From assembly GCF_001922345.1 (NCBI RefSeq), contig NZ_CP018813.1, positions 1 to 27,577 on the forward strand: a DNA stretch of 27,577 nucleotides, given 5' to 3'. Within the stretch, counting starts at the first letter, position 1; every line of letters begins with the position of its first letter. Made by a program: the position numbers and the translations under genes. A model generated the notes under the pieces. The model saw nothing but the letters and a program-made list of their open reading frames with translations, had not been told where the DNA came from and ran no database searches. Of this stretch, positions 1 to 6,640 are shown one piece after another. Source of the stretch: Paraburkholderia sp. SOS3 (GTDB lineage: Bacteria; Pseudomonadota; Gammaproteobacteria; Burkholderiales; Burkholderiaceae).

Positions 1-957
1 GACCACACGTTCAACCCATGGGAAGGCTGCCAGAAGGTCGGGCCCGGCTGCGACCACTGCTACGCCGAGGCGCGCAATGCGCGCTTTAGCGGCGGTACGG
101 CGATCAACTGGGGGCCGGGTGCGCCACGGCGCCGCACGTCGCCGGCGAACTGGCGCAAGCCGCTGCAATGGAACATGGCTCATGCCGAGTTTTTCGCGCA
201 GCATGGCCGCCGCCAGCGCGTGTTCTGCGCGTCGCTCGCGGACGTATACGACAACGCGGTTGATCAGACGTGGCGTGCGGATTTGTTTCGCCTGATCCGC
301 AGCACACCGAACCTCGACTGGTTGCTGCTAACGAAGCGTATCGGCAACGCACGGCAAATGATCGACGATGCGCGCGATGCAGATGCCGCCGGGCCGGTGT
401 GGCCATGGCCCAACGTCTGGCTGGGCGCGACGATCGTCAATCAGGAAGAGGCGGACCGCGACATTGATAAGCTGCTCGCCATTCCAGCGCGCGTGCATTT
501 CGTGAGCATGGAGCCGCTGCTGGGGCCGGTCGATCTGCGGCCGTACATTGGAGCGGGACCCAAGCCGTGGGGCTGGTGCCATGGTGTCCGATGGGTCATC
601 GTCGGCGGCGAAAGTGGCCACGGCGCGCGGCCGATGCATCCATCGTGGCCGCGCGCACTGCGCGATCAGTGCGCGGCTGCGGGCGTTCCGTTCTTATTCA
701 AACAGTGGGGCGAGTGGACGGACGAAGACTGGGGCGAGCGTGCTGGATTGCGGGATACGGCTGGCGTCTTGCCGAATGGCGATTTCCTGCTGATGAGCGA
801 AGGTTATGTGCCGCCGTTCGACGATGGTGCGCGCCTTGAAGCGGCCGGCAATGTGAGGCTCGACGGGCGAATGCTGATGGATCGTGTCGGCAAGAAGCTC
901 GCCGGCCGTCACCTCGACGGCCGCACGCACGACGACTTTCCGAAGGGCGCAGCGTGA
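1..957 (+). CDS. DUF5131 (phage Gp37/Gp68) family protein, 5' partial
   Basis: The reading frame is open from base 1, so the start lies outside the window; 318 residues are visible. The first residues carry a cysteine cluster of the form WEGC..V..GC..CYAE, typical of the DUF5131 / Gp37-Gp68 phage family. Later family segments are LDWLLLTKR, NVWLGATI and WVIVGGESG. The family has a radical-SAM-like fold and its reaction is not established, so no substrate is claimed. It lies at the start of a + strand series leading to the integrase. The TGA at 955-957 is followed 17 bases later by the end of a convergent minus-strand gene. Family assignment is secure; function is unknown. Confidence 0.88.
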   Translation, partial: DHTFNPWEGCQKVGPGCDHCYAEARNARFSGGTAINWGPGAPRRRTSPANWRKPLQWNMAHAEFFAQHGRRQRVFCASLADVYDNAVDQTWRADLFRLIRSTPNLDWLLLTKRIGNARQMIDDARDADAAGPVWPWPNVWLGATIVNQEEADRDIDKLLAIPARVHFVSMEPLLGPVDLRPYIGAGPKPWGWCHGVRWVIVGGESGHGARPMHPSWPRALRDQCAAAGVPFLFKQWGEWTDEDWGERAGLRDTAGVLPNGDFLLMSEGYVPPFDDGARLEAAGNVRLDGRMLMDRVGKKLAGRHLDGRTHDDFPKGAA

Positions 958-974
958 AAAAGCCCGAGAAATCC

Positions 975-1253
975 TTACAGTCGCGCAACCGGATAGATCT
1001 GCCCGCGATAAGCGACCATGAGAACGCCGTTCGAGAAGTGTGGCGCACTGATCTCTCTCGCCGCCGCGAGCGCTTCTTCCTCAGTTTCGAAACCTGGGCC
1101 GCGAAAGCCTTTGCCGTAGCCGGGTTCCCCGTAAAACAGCTGCTCCTCCTTGCCATCCTCGTCCACCGAAAAAATGGCGATGGCTGGCCAGAAATCCCTA
1201 TCCCCTCGCTTAAAGGCGTATGCAGCGTGCTTAATGAGACCCGAGCTGTTCAT
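975..1253 (-). CDS. hypothetical protein, 92 aa
   Basis: A 92-residue product starting MNSSGLIKHAAYAFKRG. The ATG at 1253 is preferred over an upstream in-frame ATG because GGAGG lies 5 bases before it. The protein is soluble and mixed alpha/beta in look, with a Gly/Tyr-rich middle (EPGYGKGFRGPGFETEEEA). I do not recognise the family. It is the only minus-strand gene in the integrase-side block, convergent with the DUF5131 gene and divergent from the ASCH gene. The ribosome-binding site and protein-like composition argue that it is real. Confidence 0.6.
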   Translation of the reverse strand: MNSSGLIKHAAYAFKRGDRDFWPAIAIFSVDEDGKEEQLFYGEPGYGKGFRGPGFETEEEALAAAREISAPHFSNGVLMVAYRGQIYPVARL

Positions 1254-1285
1254 TGCGACCTCCATATCAGGAGACAAATCCTAGC

Positions 1286-1768
1286 ATGAAGGCCCTTTCC
1301 ATCCGCCAGCCGTGGGCGTGGCTCATCGTGAGACCGGATCTAACAGGTACTGCGCGCGCGGCAGCAGTTTCATCGGGCGAACTGAAGGACATTGAGAACC
1401 GCAGCTGGCCGACTAGGTTTCGCGGCCGCGTGCTCATTCACGCGGCCAAGGGCATGACGCGCGCCGAGTACGAGGACGCCGAAGATCCGCTGTATTGGTG
1501 CGGTGGCCCGACCATCGAACTGCCACCGTTCGAGCAGCTTCAACGCGGGGGCATCGTGGGCGCAGCAACGATCGATGCGTGCATCCAGTCCATGCATCGA
1601 TCGTCAAAGTGGCACGCGGATGGATGTTTCGGTTTCCATCTCGTGGACACGCGGCCGGTGCCGTTCGTGGCGTGCAAGGGCGCTCTCGGCTTCTTTGACG
1701 TGCCGAAGGAAGTCGCTTCACATTTGCGGCAGATGCACGACCTTGGAGCGATCGCATGCAATACCTGA
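1286..1768 (+). CDS. ASCH domain-containing protein
   Basis: A 160-residue protein that begins with the classic ASCH signature ALSIRQPWAW at residues 3-12. It continues with DIENRSWPTRFRGRVLIHA and a GGIVGAATI strand before an ALGFFDVP ending. ASCH domains are PUA-like beta-barrels thought to bind RNA or modified nucleotides. Phage copies are common and mostly uncharacterised. AGGAG lies 12 bases before the ATG. The last 13 bases overlap the next small ORF, suggesting co-transcription toward the integrase. The domain call is firm; the biological role is not known. Confidence 0.85.
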   Translation: MKALSIRQPWAWLIVRPDLTGTARAAAVSSGELKDIENRSWPTRFRGRVLIHAAKGMTRAEYEDAEDPLYWCGGPTIELPPFEQLQRGGIVGAATIDACIQSMHRSSKWHADGCFGFHLVDTRPVPFVACKGALGFFDVPKEVASHLRQMHDLGAIACNT

Positions 1769-1896
1769 CCGACCGCGATCTCGCCGGCGAGCGCGGGTGC
1801 ATCCTGAGCGACTGTGGCGCGCACCGATTTTGCCTGCGGCGGGAATGGGGCCGCACGCGGCCGCAGCCTTTTTCTTTCGCGGGAGGTGGAATTTGA
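1756..1896 (+). CDS. short ORF, possible N-terminal remnant of a DUF1643-like protein
   Basis: A 46-residue ORF overlapping the end of the ASCH gene and ending on a TGA that overlaps the TTG start of the DUF4224 gene. The stretch CILSDCGAHRFCLRREWG resembles the first strand-turn-strand of DUF1643 proteins, which usually run to about 150 residues or more. If that is right, only the first quarter remains, and the tail is formed by a GC-rich hairpin and T-run. It could equally be an unrelated small phage gene. The overlaps at both ends favour translation; the family link is weak. Confidence 0.4.
   Translation: MQYLTDRDLAGERGCILSDCGAHRFCLRREWGRTRPQPFSFAGGGI
1849..1873 (+). terminator. possible weak intrinsic terminator before the DUF4224-integrase genes
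   Basis: GGCCG-CACG-CGGCC forms a 5-bp stem at 1849-1862. Six bases later comes TTTTT (1869-1873), and then the GGGAGG ribosome-binding site of the next gene. The gap between stem and T-run makes it weak. Confidence 0.3.
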
Positions 1897-2129
1897 GCGA
1901 CACGTTTCTGACGCCCGAAGAGGTGGAAGAGCTCTCAGGAATTCGCGTCGGCCGCGGCGGCAAGACGCGCGAGCAGCTGCAGATAGAATGGCTGCGCACC
2001 TCCGGTATTCCGTTCTGGACGAATGCGCGTGGGCGCCCGATCATCGCCCGCTCTGCGATCGAAGGCGGTGCGCGGGCGGACGAACAGCCGCGTCCGAAAT
2101 GGCAGCCGAAAGTGCTCTCGCTAAGGTGA
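1893..2129 (+). CDS. DUF4224 domain protein, integrase-associated
   Basis: A 78-residue protein starting at TTG 1893, which has GGGAGG (1881-1886) six bases upstream and overlaps the preceding stop. The N-terminus DTFLTPEEVEELSGI is the usual start of DUF4224, followed by an HTH-like stretch (KTREQLQIEWLRTSGIPFWTN) and a basic C-terminus. DUF4224 proteins are small and regularly sit just upstream of phage tyrosine integrases, where an excisionase-like or DNA-binding role is suspected but not proven. It ends three bases before the integrase ATG, so the two are probably one operon. Confidence 0.75.
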   Translation: MSDTFLTPEEVEELSGIRVGRGGKTREQLQIEWLRTSGIPFWTNARGRPIIARSAIEGGARADEQPRPKWQPKVLSLR

Positions 2130-2132
2130 TTT

Positions 2133-3197
2133 ATGGGCCGGAAGCCTACTGTCAACCTGAACCTGCCACCGCGCATGCGCGCGCGGCCGCGCGGAAAGGT
2201 GACGTACTACTACTACGACTGGGGCGGTAAGCCGCGGCGCGAAGAGTCGCTCGGCACCGACTTTGTGCTGGCCGTGCGCCGTTGGTCCGAACTCGAGCAG
2301 ACACAGGCGCCGGCGGCGGCCGCGCCGACGTTCAAAGACGCGGCCGACATCTACATACGCGATGTGTTGCCGACAAAGGCGCCGCGCACGCAGAGCGACA
2401 ATCTGAAGGAGCTCATTTTCCTGCGCGAGTTCTTCGGCGATGCGCCGCTCGACGAGATCGAGCCTGTCCACATCAAGCAATACCTGCGCTGGCGTCACCA
2501 GAAGGCTGTTGCCTGGTTCGAGGCGAAGAAGCAGCCTGTTCCGAAGGACGCGGGGCACGTGCGAGCGAACCGGGAGATCGCGCTGTTCAGCCACATCTTC
2601 AATAATGCGCGCGAGATCGGTCTCACGAAGGCACCGAACCCCTGTCTGGGTGTGAAGAAGAACAGTGAGGACGGCCGCGACGTCTATGTCGAGGACGATC
2701 TGTATGCGCGCGTGTACGCGCATGCCGACGAGCCAACGCGCGACGCGATGGACCTCGCATACCTGGCTGGCCAGCGGCCTCAGGACACGCTCAACTACGA
2801 CGAGCGGGACATCCGGGACGGCTACCTGTTCATCGGACAGGGTAAGACGGGCAAGAAGCTGAGAATGGAGGTCGTCGGCGAGCTCAAGGCGGTGATCGAC
2901 AGGATCAAGGCTCGAAAAGCGGGTTACAAGGTCGTCAGCACGGCGCTCGTCGTGACCGAGACAGGGCAGCGCATGACGCTGCGCACGCTGCAGTACCGGT
3001 TCCGCGCAGCGCGCGCTGCGGCTGGCATTCCGGCGAAGGACTTCCAGTTCCGCGATCTGCGCGCGAAGGCTGGCACCGACAAAACCGACGCGACCGACAT
3101 TCGCCAAGCACAGCAGCAGCTGGGCCACGGATCGATCACGATGACCGAGCACTACGTGAGGAAGAGGCGCGGCGATAAGGTCGGCCCCACGCGCTAA
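2133..3197 (+). CDS. int: tyrosine recombinase / phage integrase
   Basis: A complete 354-residue integrase. The N-terminal part (about 1-60) is an arm-binding-like basic region, 65-165 is a SAM-like core-binding domain, and 180-354 is catalytic. Candidate catalytic residues are R215 (AGQRPQD), K238 (QGKTGKK), R310, H332 (LGHGS) and the nucleophile Y341 (TEHYVRK). The box II position usually filled by His is R307 in FRDLRAKAGTD. That RDLRAKA form is common in a Rac-like branch and is not a defect. AGGTG precedes the ATG by a few bases. The gene reads toward a probable attP that begins six bases after its stop, as expected for site-specific insertion into a tRNA gene. Confidence 0.95.
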   Translation: MGRKPTVNLNLPPRMRARPRGKVTYYYYDWGGKPRREESLGTDFVLAVRRWSELEQTQAPAAAAPTFKDAADIYIRDVLPTKAPRTQSDNLKELIFLREFFGDAPLDEIEPVHIKQYLRWRHQKAVAWFEAKKQPVPKDAGHVRANREIALFSHIFNNAREIGLTKAPNPCLGVKKNSEDGRDVYVEDDLYARVYAHADEPTRDAMDLAYLAGQRPQDTLNYDERDIRDGYLFIGQGKTGKKLRMEVVGELKAVIDRIKARKAGYKVVSTALVVTETGQRMTLRTLQYRFRAARAAAGIPAKDFQFRDLRAKAGTDKTDATDIRQAQQQLGHGSITMTEHYVRKRRGDKVGPTR

Positions 3198-3202
3198 AAT
3201 CG

Positions 3203-3212
3203 TTCCGCAATT
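3203..3212 (+). repeat. arm-type repeat copy 1 (TTCCGCAATT)
   Basis: First of four copies of TTCCGCAAT(T) clustered around the tRNA fragment. It starts six bases after the integrase stop. Together with the copy at 3262-3271 it forms an inverted pair with centres 59 bases apart. Confidence 0.6.
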
Positions 3213-3261
3213 CTTCGCGCCCCCAAGTGGCAAGCGGCTTTGAGAGGCCTTTATTTTGAGC

Positions 3262-3271
3262 AATTGCGGAA
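3262..3271 (-). repeat. arm-type repeat copy 2, inverted
   Basis: AATTGCGGAA, the exact reverse complement of copy 1, 12 bases before the IHF-like site. Confidence 0.6.
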
Positions 3272-3283
3272 CAAAATTCGGTG

Positions 3284-3296
3284 TAACTATTTGATT
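3284..3296 (-). promoter_or_regulatory. IHF binding site in attP
   Basis: The minus strand reads AATCAAATAGTTA, a full match to the IHF consensus WATCAANNNNTTR. It lies in the only AT-rich stretch of the region, between an arm repeat and the tRNA core, where a DNA bend is needed for a lambda-type intasome. Confidence 0.6.
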
Positions 3297-3313
3297 ATTA
3301 TAAATTTGCGCGA

Positions 3314-3371
3314 GGACTCATAATCCGCCTCCGAAAGGACACCGTGGGTTCGAATCCCACCCGGCCCACCA
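3314..3371 (+). tRNA. 3' fragment of a tRNA gene (attP core), not a complete tRNA
   Basis: The segment contains an anticodon-like loop CTCATAA (CAT anticodon), a T-arm GTGGG-TTCGAAT-CCCAC at 3344-3360, acceptor 3' strand CCGGCCC, discriminator A and encoded CCA (3369-3371). No matching 5' half (GGGCCGG plus D-arm) occurs upstream, so it cannot be a working tRNA here. The anticodon stem is imperfect (GAGGA against TCCGC). A host GCGGA would pair fully, suggesting homology begins inside that stem. The variable region is long, so isotype (Met or Ile2 type) is left open. Insertion would restore the host tRNA 3' end. Confidence 0.75.
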
Positions 3372-3404
3372 AGGGTTAGCGGGCAATAACGAGCCACAGA
3401 AGAT

Positions 3405-3413
3405 TTCCGCAAT
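3405..3413 (+). repeat. arm-type repeat copy 3
   Basis: TTCCGCAAT followed by C instead of T. It is a direct repeat of copy 4, with starts 19 bases apart, about two helical turns. Confidence 0.55.
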
Positions 3414-3423
3414 CCAAGATCTT

Positions 3424-3433
3424 TTCCGCAATT
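3424..3433 (+). repeat. arm-type repeat copy 4
   Basis: TTCCGCAATT, identical to copy 1, on the side of the core away from the integrase. Confidence 0.6.
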
Positions 3434-3474
3434 GCGCATCGGGAGATTGCGCCTCAAGAGCAGCGGAAACGAAA

Positions 3475-3494
3475 CAGCCACCCGAAGGTGGCTG
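3475..3494 (-). terminator. terminator of the tail-fibre genes
   Basis: CAGCCACC-CGAA-GGTGGCTG is a perfect 8-bp stem with a 4-base loop. Reading leftward it is followed by TTTCGTTTCC. It lies 26 bases beyond the stop of the 3521-4210 gene. Confidence 0.65.
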
Positions 3495-3520
3495 CTCGAA
3501 AAGATGATGAGGCGATAAAG

Positions 3521-4210
3521 TTACCTCAGCTCATTCCACGAATTCAGCGTCACCGATCCGGTAATAAAAACTGAGTAAGCGGAGCCGGCCGGAATGATCA
3601 AGTTGGTCGCGATGGCGTGACCGGTGGTGTTGTCGTTTCCAATCTGCGCGACGAGACCATCGATGGTAATGGCGATAGACCCGCCGCCGACGCCGCATGT
3701 TCCTGCAGCATAGACGATGATCGGCTTTCCAGTTGTGTTCGTATAGGTGGTCCCTAACGTGCGGGATGCCGTTACATCGATGATCGTTTGCGCTACGCCC
3801 AGCACTTGGCTTTGGTTGACCGCCTGATTTGGGCTTGTTGACGCAGAGGTCGCAAGCGGTAGCGGAGATGCAATGTTTTCGACTTGCCCCAATTGGACGG
3901 CGTGCGCGCTTTCGGTGGCCGGCGCTACTTGCTGGGCGCCGGCATCGCATGACAGCAACACCCAGCACAGGTCGCCATCGTTCAGCAGTGAGCCGACGAA
4001 CGAGACCAAAGTTGCGATACCACCTTCGACGATCTCATCGCCTTGCAACTGCTGGCCGCCGAGACCGAAGATCGGGGCCGCGGTGGGGCCATCAGGTGCG
4101 TAAGTCGACGGGCCGTCGTTCGTCGCGGCCGCACGGAATTTCTGAACCACACCGGACGTGGTCGGGAGTGCCTCAAGCGGCACGGAATTGGTTGCAGTGT
4201 ATGTCGTCAT
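3521..4210 (-). CDS. tail fibre / receptor-binding protein, copy 1
   Basis: A 229-residue protein. Residues 1 to about 130 form a module shared with the next gene: MTTYTATNSVPLEALP, then PIFGLGGQQLQGDEIVEGG and the linker-like AHAVQLGQV. The last part, TGKPIIVYAAG through IPAGSAYSVFITG to a terminal SWNELR, resembles the beta-rich receptor-binding ends of phage tail fibres. There is no signal peptide or membrane segment. It is the last gene before the terminator at 3475 and next to attP, so in the prophage it would lie at the far end from the integrase. Tail-fibre identity is inferred from composition, ending and paralogy. No catalytic motif is visible. Confidence 0.6.
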   Translation of the reverse strand: MTTYTATNSVPLEALPTTSGVVQKFRAAATNDGPSTYAPDGPTAAPIFGLGGQQLQGDEIVEGGIATLVSFVGSLLNDGDLCWVLLSCDAGAQQVAPATESAHAVQLGQVENIASPLPLATSASTSPNQAVNQSQVLGVAQTIIDVTASRTLGTTYTNTTGKPIIVYAAGTCGVGGGSIAITIDGLVAQIGNDNTTGHAIATNLIIPAGSAYSVFITGSVTLNSWNELR

Positions 4211-4235
4211 CTCTGTTCCAATGGATGTGGGTTAA

Positions 4236-5315
4236 TCAGAAGGAGTACGAATTCAAACCGAGTTCTGCGTTGATGACGCCCGTTGTTGCTGTCGTGGTCA
4301 GCACATAGAAGAGCGTCTGAGGAATTGTGATCATCGACCTGCTGCTGCCATTTCCCGAGAACACATCGGGCGGGTTGAAACCCGCCACCATGCCGACGCC
4401 CGCACCAGTGGAGGTCGAGGCGACGATAAAGTCCGCAGAGATACCGGTCTGCCCTCCCACGCCGACATTTCCATTGAGTTCGGCCGACTTGGCGTTCATC
4501 GGAACCGCCGACGCAATGCTGAAAGCTTTAAACGTTGAGGTCAGAACGCCGGAATTCATAACGGTCACCGGCGCGATCCCGATGGAGCGCTCTTTCTGAA
4601 AACCCACTTTCAGTTTGCCGGCCGAGTCAGTGGGCCAGACCGAGATCAGTTCCGTGTACGTAAAGCCGGTAGGCAAGTTTTGGCCACCGTACGTTTCACC
4701 GACGATCGAGCTGGTTGCGTTCGTCGCGAAAATGCCTCGCGTTCCTGCCGTCGGATTCCAGGCCGCGTAGATGCCGACATAGCCGTTCGCCGGCGGCGAT
4801 CCTGCATCCATTCCGCCGATGCCTACCGGTCCGGCCAGGTTGAGCGTCTCGTTGAACGACGACAGGATGATCGGGAGGCCGCCGAGACCTGTTTTGAGGA
4901 CCAGCTCGTCGGCGGTGAATGTGAGAGTCGACGCGGCCGCTGATTGAATGGCCGCGAGGTTTCGCGTTGCGCCGGCAACCGTCGTTACCTGGCTCAACTG
5001 CGCTGCCTGCTCGCTGGCGATTGCGGGGGCAACTTGCACTGCGCCTGCCGTGCACCCGACGAGGATCCAGCAAAGCTCGCCGTCATTCAAAAGCGGTTCG
5101 ACAAATGAAACGAGCGTGGCGATGCCGCCTGCAACGATTTCATTACCTTGAAGCTGTTGACCACCGAGGCCAAAAATCGGCGCTGGTGCGAGGCCATCCG
5201 GCGCATACGTTGAAACGCCGTCGTTGGTCGAGGCGACAAGAAATTCCTGTTTCACACCCGAGATGGTCGGCAACGCCGGCATCGGGACGGGGTTGTTTGC
5301 GGTGTACGTCGTCAT
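4236..5315 (-). CDS. tail fibre / receptor-binding protein, copy 2
   Basis: A 359-residue protein whose first ~130 residues parallel the 3521-4210 product: MTTYTANNPVPMPALP, PIFGLGGQQLQGNEIVAGG and EQAAQLSQV. The C-terminal ~230 residues are unrelated to copy 1 and read as a beta-rich exterior domain (GTRGIFATNATSS, GNGSSRSMITIPQTLFYVLTT). GGAG lies nine bases before the ATG. A tandem pair with a common N-terminus and different ends suggests one attachment module carrying alternative receptor-binding tips. Which one is used on the virion cannot be told from sequence. Confidence 0.6.
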   Translation of the reverse strand: MTTYTANNPVPMPALPTISGVKQEFLVASTNDGVSTYAPDGLAPAPIFGLGGQQLQGNEIVAGGIATLVSFVEPLLNDGELCWILVGCTAGAVQVAPAIASEQAAQLSQVTTVAGATRNLAAIQSAAASTLTFTADELVLKTGLGGLPIILSSFNETLNLAGPVGIGGMDAGSPPANGYVGIYAAWNPTAGTRGIFATNATSSIVGETYGGQNLPTGFTYTELISVWPTDSAGKLKVGFQKERSIGIAPVTVMNSGVLTSTFKAFSIASAVPMNAKSAELNGNVGVGGQTGISADFIVASTSTGAGVGMVAGFNPPDVFSGNGSSRSMITIPQTLFYVLTTTATTGVINAELGLNSYSF

Positions 5316-5410
5316 ACTTGTTGAGCTCCATCATCAAGCACGTTGAAAGGCCACGACCACGTGTCGGCCGTGGCAGCCGTCGTTACGATCCGCGCGGAAA
5401 AATGGCGGGA

Positions 5411-5467
5411 GCACGGGGTGAGGCCGTGCGGAGAATGCGCGGATATTCACCGCATGGGTTGCGGTGA
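5411..5467. promoter_or_regulatory. inverted repeats upstream of the SOS-box gene
   Basis: Two dyads lie in the 210-base gap between divergent genes: GCACGG/CCGTGC at 5411-5429 with a 7-base spacer, and TCACCGCA/TGCGGTGA at 5447-5467 with a 5-base spacer. The second is 22 bases before the LexA box and could be an operator for a phage regulator or a transcript hairpin. There is no T-run beside it. The rest of 5316-5489 shows no gene. Confidence 0.35.
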
Positions 5468-5489
5468 TTTAGGTCGCATGCGACGGGTA

Positions 5490-5509
5490 TACTGTACATC
5501 CATACAGTA
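5490..5509 (+). promoter_or_regulatory. LexA (SOS) box
   Basis: TACTGTACATCCATACAGTA matches the CTGT-N8-ACAG LexA operator, including the outer TA pairs. It overlaps a TATACT at 5488-5493 that could be a -10 element. The gene start is 18-27 bases downstream, so LexA bound here should block transcription. Confidence 0.8.
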
Positions 5510-5526
5510 TTTTTTGTGTGAAGAAT

Positions 5527-5850
5527 ATGCGACCGAAGCTGCCGGAATTCCCGTCACCGACGACGGAGCAGTTGCGCGCGATCTACGCACGCTCGGATCA
5601 GGACGTGCGCAATGTTGTGCTGGAGGTCATACGGCTGCGCCAGCTGGTAGCTGACGCGGATGCCTGTCGCGAGACGATCGACAAGTGTTGGAAAGCTGAA
5701 GGGTTAGGCCAGCTCGTTGCGCTTTATGAGTTCCGGATACTGATGCAGACCGAACGCTCGAGGATGGGCTTCATCAGCGAATACAAGGGGAAGGCTGACG
5801 AGCAGCCGCGCGATGCGGGTGATGACGGAGGTGCGGCGACGCCCGCGTGA
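5527..5850 (+). CDS. small SOS-regulated phage protein, function unknown
   Basis: About 107 residues from ATG 5527; an in-frame GTG at 5518 would add three. The N-terminus MRPKLPEFPSPTTEQLRAIY is followed by a mostly helical middle (VRNVVLEVIRLRQLVADAD, CWKAEGLGQLVALYEFRILMQTE) and an acidic, disordered-looking tail. No membrane segment or known catalytic motif is seen. It stands alone on the + strand behind a LexA box, so it should be switched on by DNA damage, like prophage antirepressors (such as Tum of phage 186) or SOS accessory genes. I cannot say which: the length and helical character fit a small protein-binding regulator, but that is inference. Confidence 0.7.
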   Translation: MRPKLPEFPSPTTEQLRAIYARSDQDVRNVVLEVIRLRQLVADADACRETIDKCWKAEGLGQLVALYEFRILMQTERSRMGFISEYKGKADEQPRDAGDDGGAATPA

Positions 5851-5880
5851 GCGTCGCCGAAATACAGCCTTTGGACTGTA
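5834..5880. terminator. hairpins between convergent genes, possible terminator
   Basis: CGGCGACGC/GCGTCGCCG (5834-5859) is a perfect 9-bp stem spanning the stop codon. It is followed by TACAG-N8-CTGTA (5863-5880). Neither has a clean T-run, so termination strength is doubtful. The lipase gene converges on it from the other side. Confidence 0.35.
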
Positions 5881-5905
5881 AAACGAAAATACAGCTGATA
5901 GCCTG

Positions 5906-6640
5906 TTAAGCGGCCTTCGGCTGCGGCGCGTAGATCGCCGTAATGCGGCTCGCGACGAGATCGATGCTGTGATCGTCCTCATCGAATCCCCCGGGCCACG
6001 CATCGGCCTGAATGGTCGTATAGCCGACGTCGTGCAGCCACATCACATCGCCCGGCCTGTGAATCCAGTCGACGAGAAACGGCAATAGATCGTCGAGCCG
6101 CGGATACCCGAACCAGATGTCGCGGCCATTCGCGACGATCACCATGCCGGCCAGTTCTTTCTCGAAGCGCGCGTAATACGCGGCATTCGCGCCCTTGGGC
6201 GGCTCGAAGCAGTGTAGCTTGCCGATCTGCGCGGCCGGCAGGAACAGTGGCGTGTACGAGGTGCGCCAGCCGCCGAGCGAGTGCCCCTCGACGTTGAACA
6301 CGGTACCGGCCGGGACCTGCGAGAGTGCCCACTGCCAGATCTCATGGCAGCCGTCGTACGCGCCGCGCGTGACCTTCGCGCCGCCGCCAACATCGACCGG
6401 CCACAGGTCGACGTCATCGAACAGATCGCCGAGCTGATGATCGCTGAAGCGCGTGCCGCTGATCGAGAGACACACCTCGCCGGCGGCGTCGCGCGACAGC
6501 ACCGCCTGGCTATCGCCATCCTTGTACTGGCCGATCCACTGGCAGCCGAGAGCTTCGAACGCAGCCTGCGCTTTCGCCGGATCCATCACATACGCAGCCT
6601 GTGCACGGAGCACTGCTGCGTAGAGCGCGGCGAGATCCAT
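5906..6640 (-). CDS. lipase-like alpha/beta hydrolase (class 3 lipase type)
   Basis: 244 residues from ATG 6640, which overlaps the upstream stop as TGATG, so translation is probably coupled. The nucleophile elbow is VEGHSLGG with Ser121. Candidate partners are Asp173 (NGRDIWFG) and His224 (EDDHSIDL). The arrangement fits class 3 lipases, though only the elbow is certain. There is no signal peptide. It is the last gene of the lysis block, after a lipoprotein and a holin, so a role in breaking the outer membrane or releasing progeny is plausible. A lysogenic conversion role is the alternative. A longer frame running upstream through the lipoprotein gene is out-of-frame shadow. Confidence 0.78.
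   Translation of the reverse strand: MDLAALYAAVLRAQAAYVMDPAKAQAAFEALGCQWIGQYKDGDSQAVLSRDAAGEVCLSISGTRFSDHQLGDLFDDVDLWPVDVGGGAKVTRGAYDGCHEIWQWALSQVPAGTVFNVEGHSLGGWRTSYTPLFLPAAQIGKLHCFEPPKGANAAYYARFEKELAGMVIVANGRDIWFGYPRLDDLLPFLVDWIHRPGDVMWLHDVGYTTIQADAWPGGFDEDDHSIDLVASRITAIYAPQPKAA

Larger units (their letters stand above)
3203..3433. other. attP: probable complete attP with arm-type sites, IHF site and tRNA core
   Basis: Directly after the integrase there is an ordered array. TTCCGCAATT lies at 3203-3212 and its inverted copy AATTGCGGAA at 3262-3271. An IHF-consensus site follows at 3284-3296 and a tRNA 3' end at about 3314-3371. TTCCGCAAT at 3405-3413 and TTCCGCAATT at 3424-3433 are direct copies 19 bases apart. 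This is the expected plan of a lambda-type attP: P arm, bending site, core, P' arm. The repeats and tRNA end are seen directly. Assigning the repeats as Int arm sites is inference. Confidence 0.7.

Noticed and set aside
2121..3263. 380-residue minus-strand ORF opposite the integrase
   Set aside because: Antisense shadow of int, with no start signal or recognisable domain.
3314..3371. Functional tRNA gene with CAT anticodon
   Set aside because: The 5' acceptor strand and D-arm are absent upstream, so only the 3' part is present.
3287..3481. 64-residue minus-strand ORF containing GGPGGIRTHGVLSEADYES
   Set aside because: It is the antisense of the tRNA 3' end. This is a well-known kind of spurious protein produced opposite tRNA genes.
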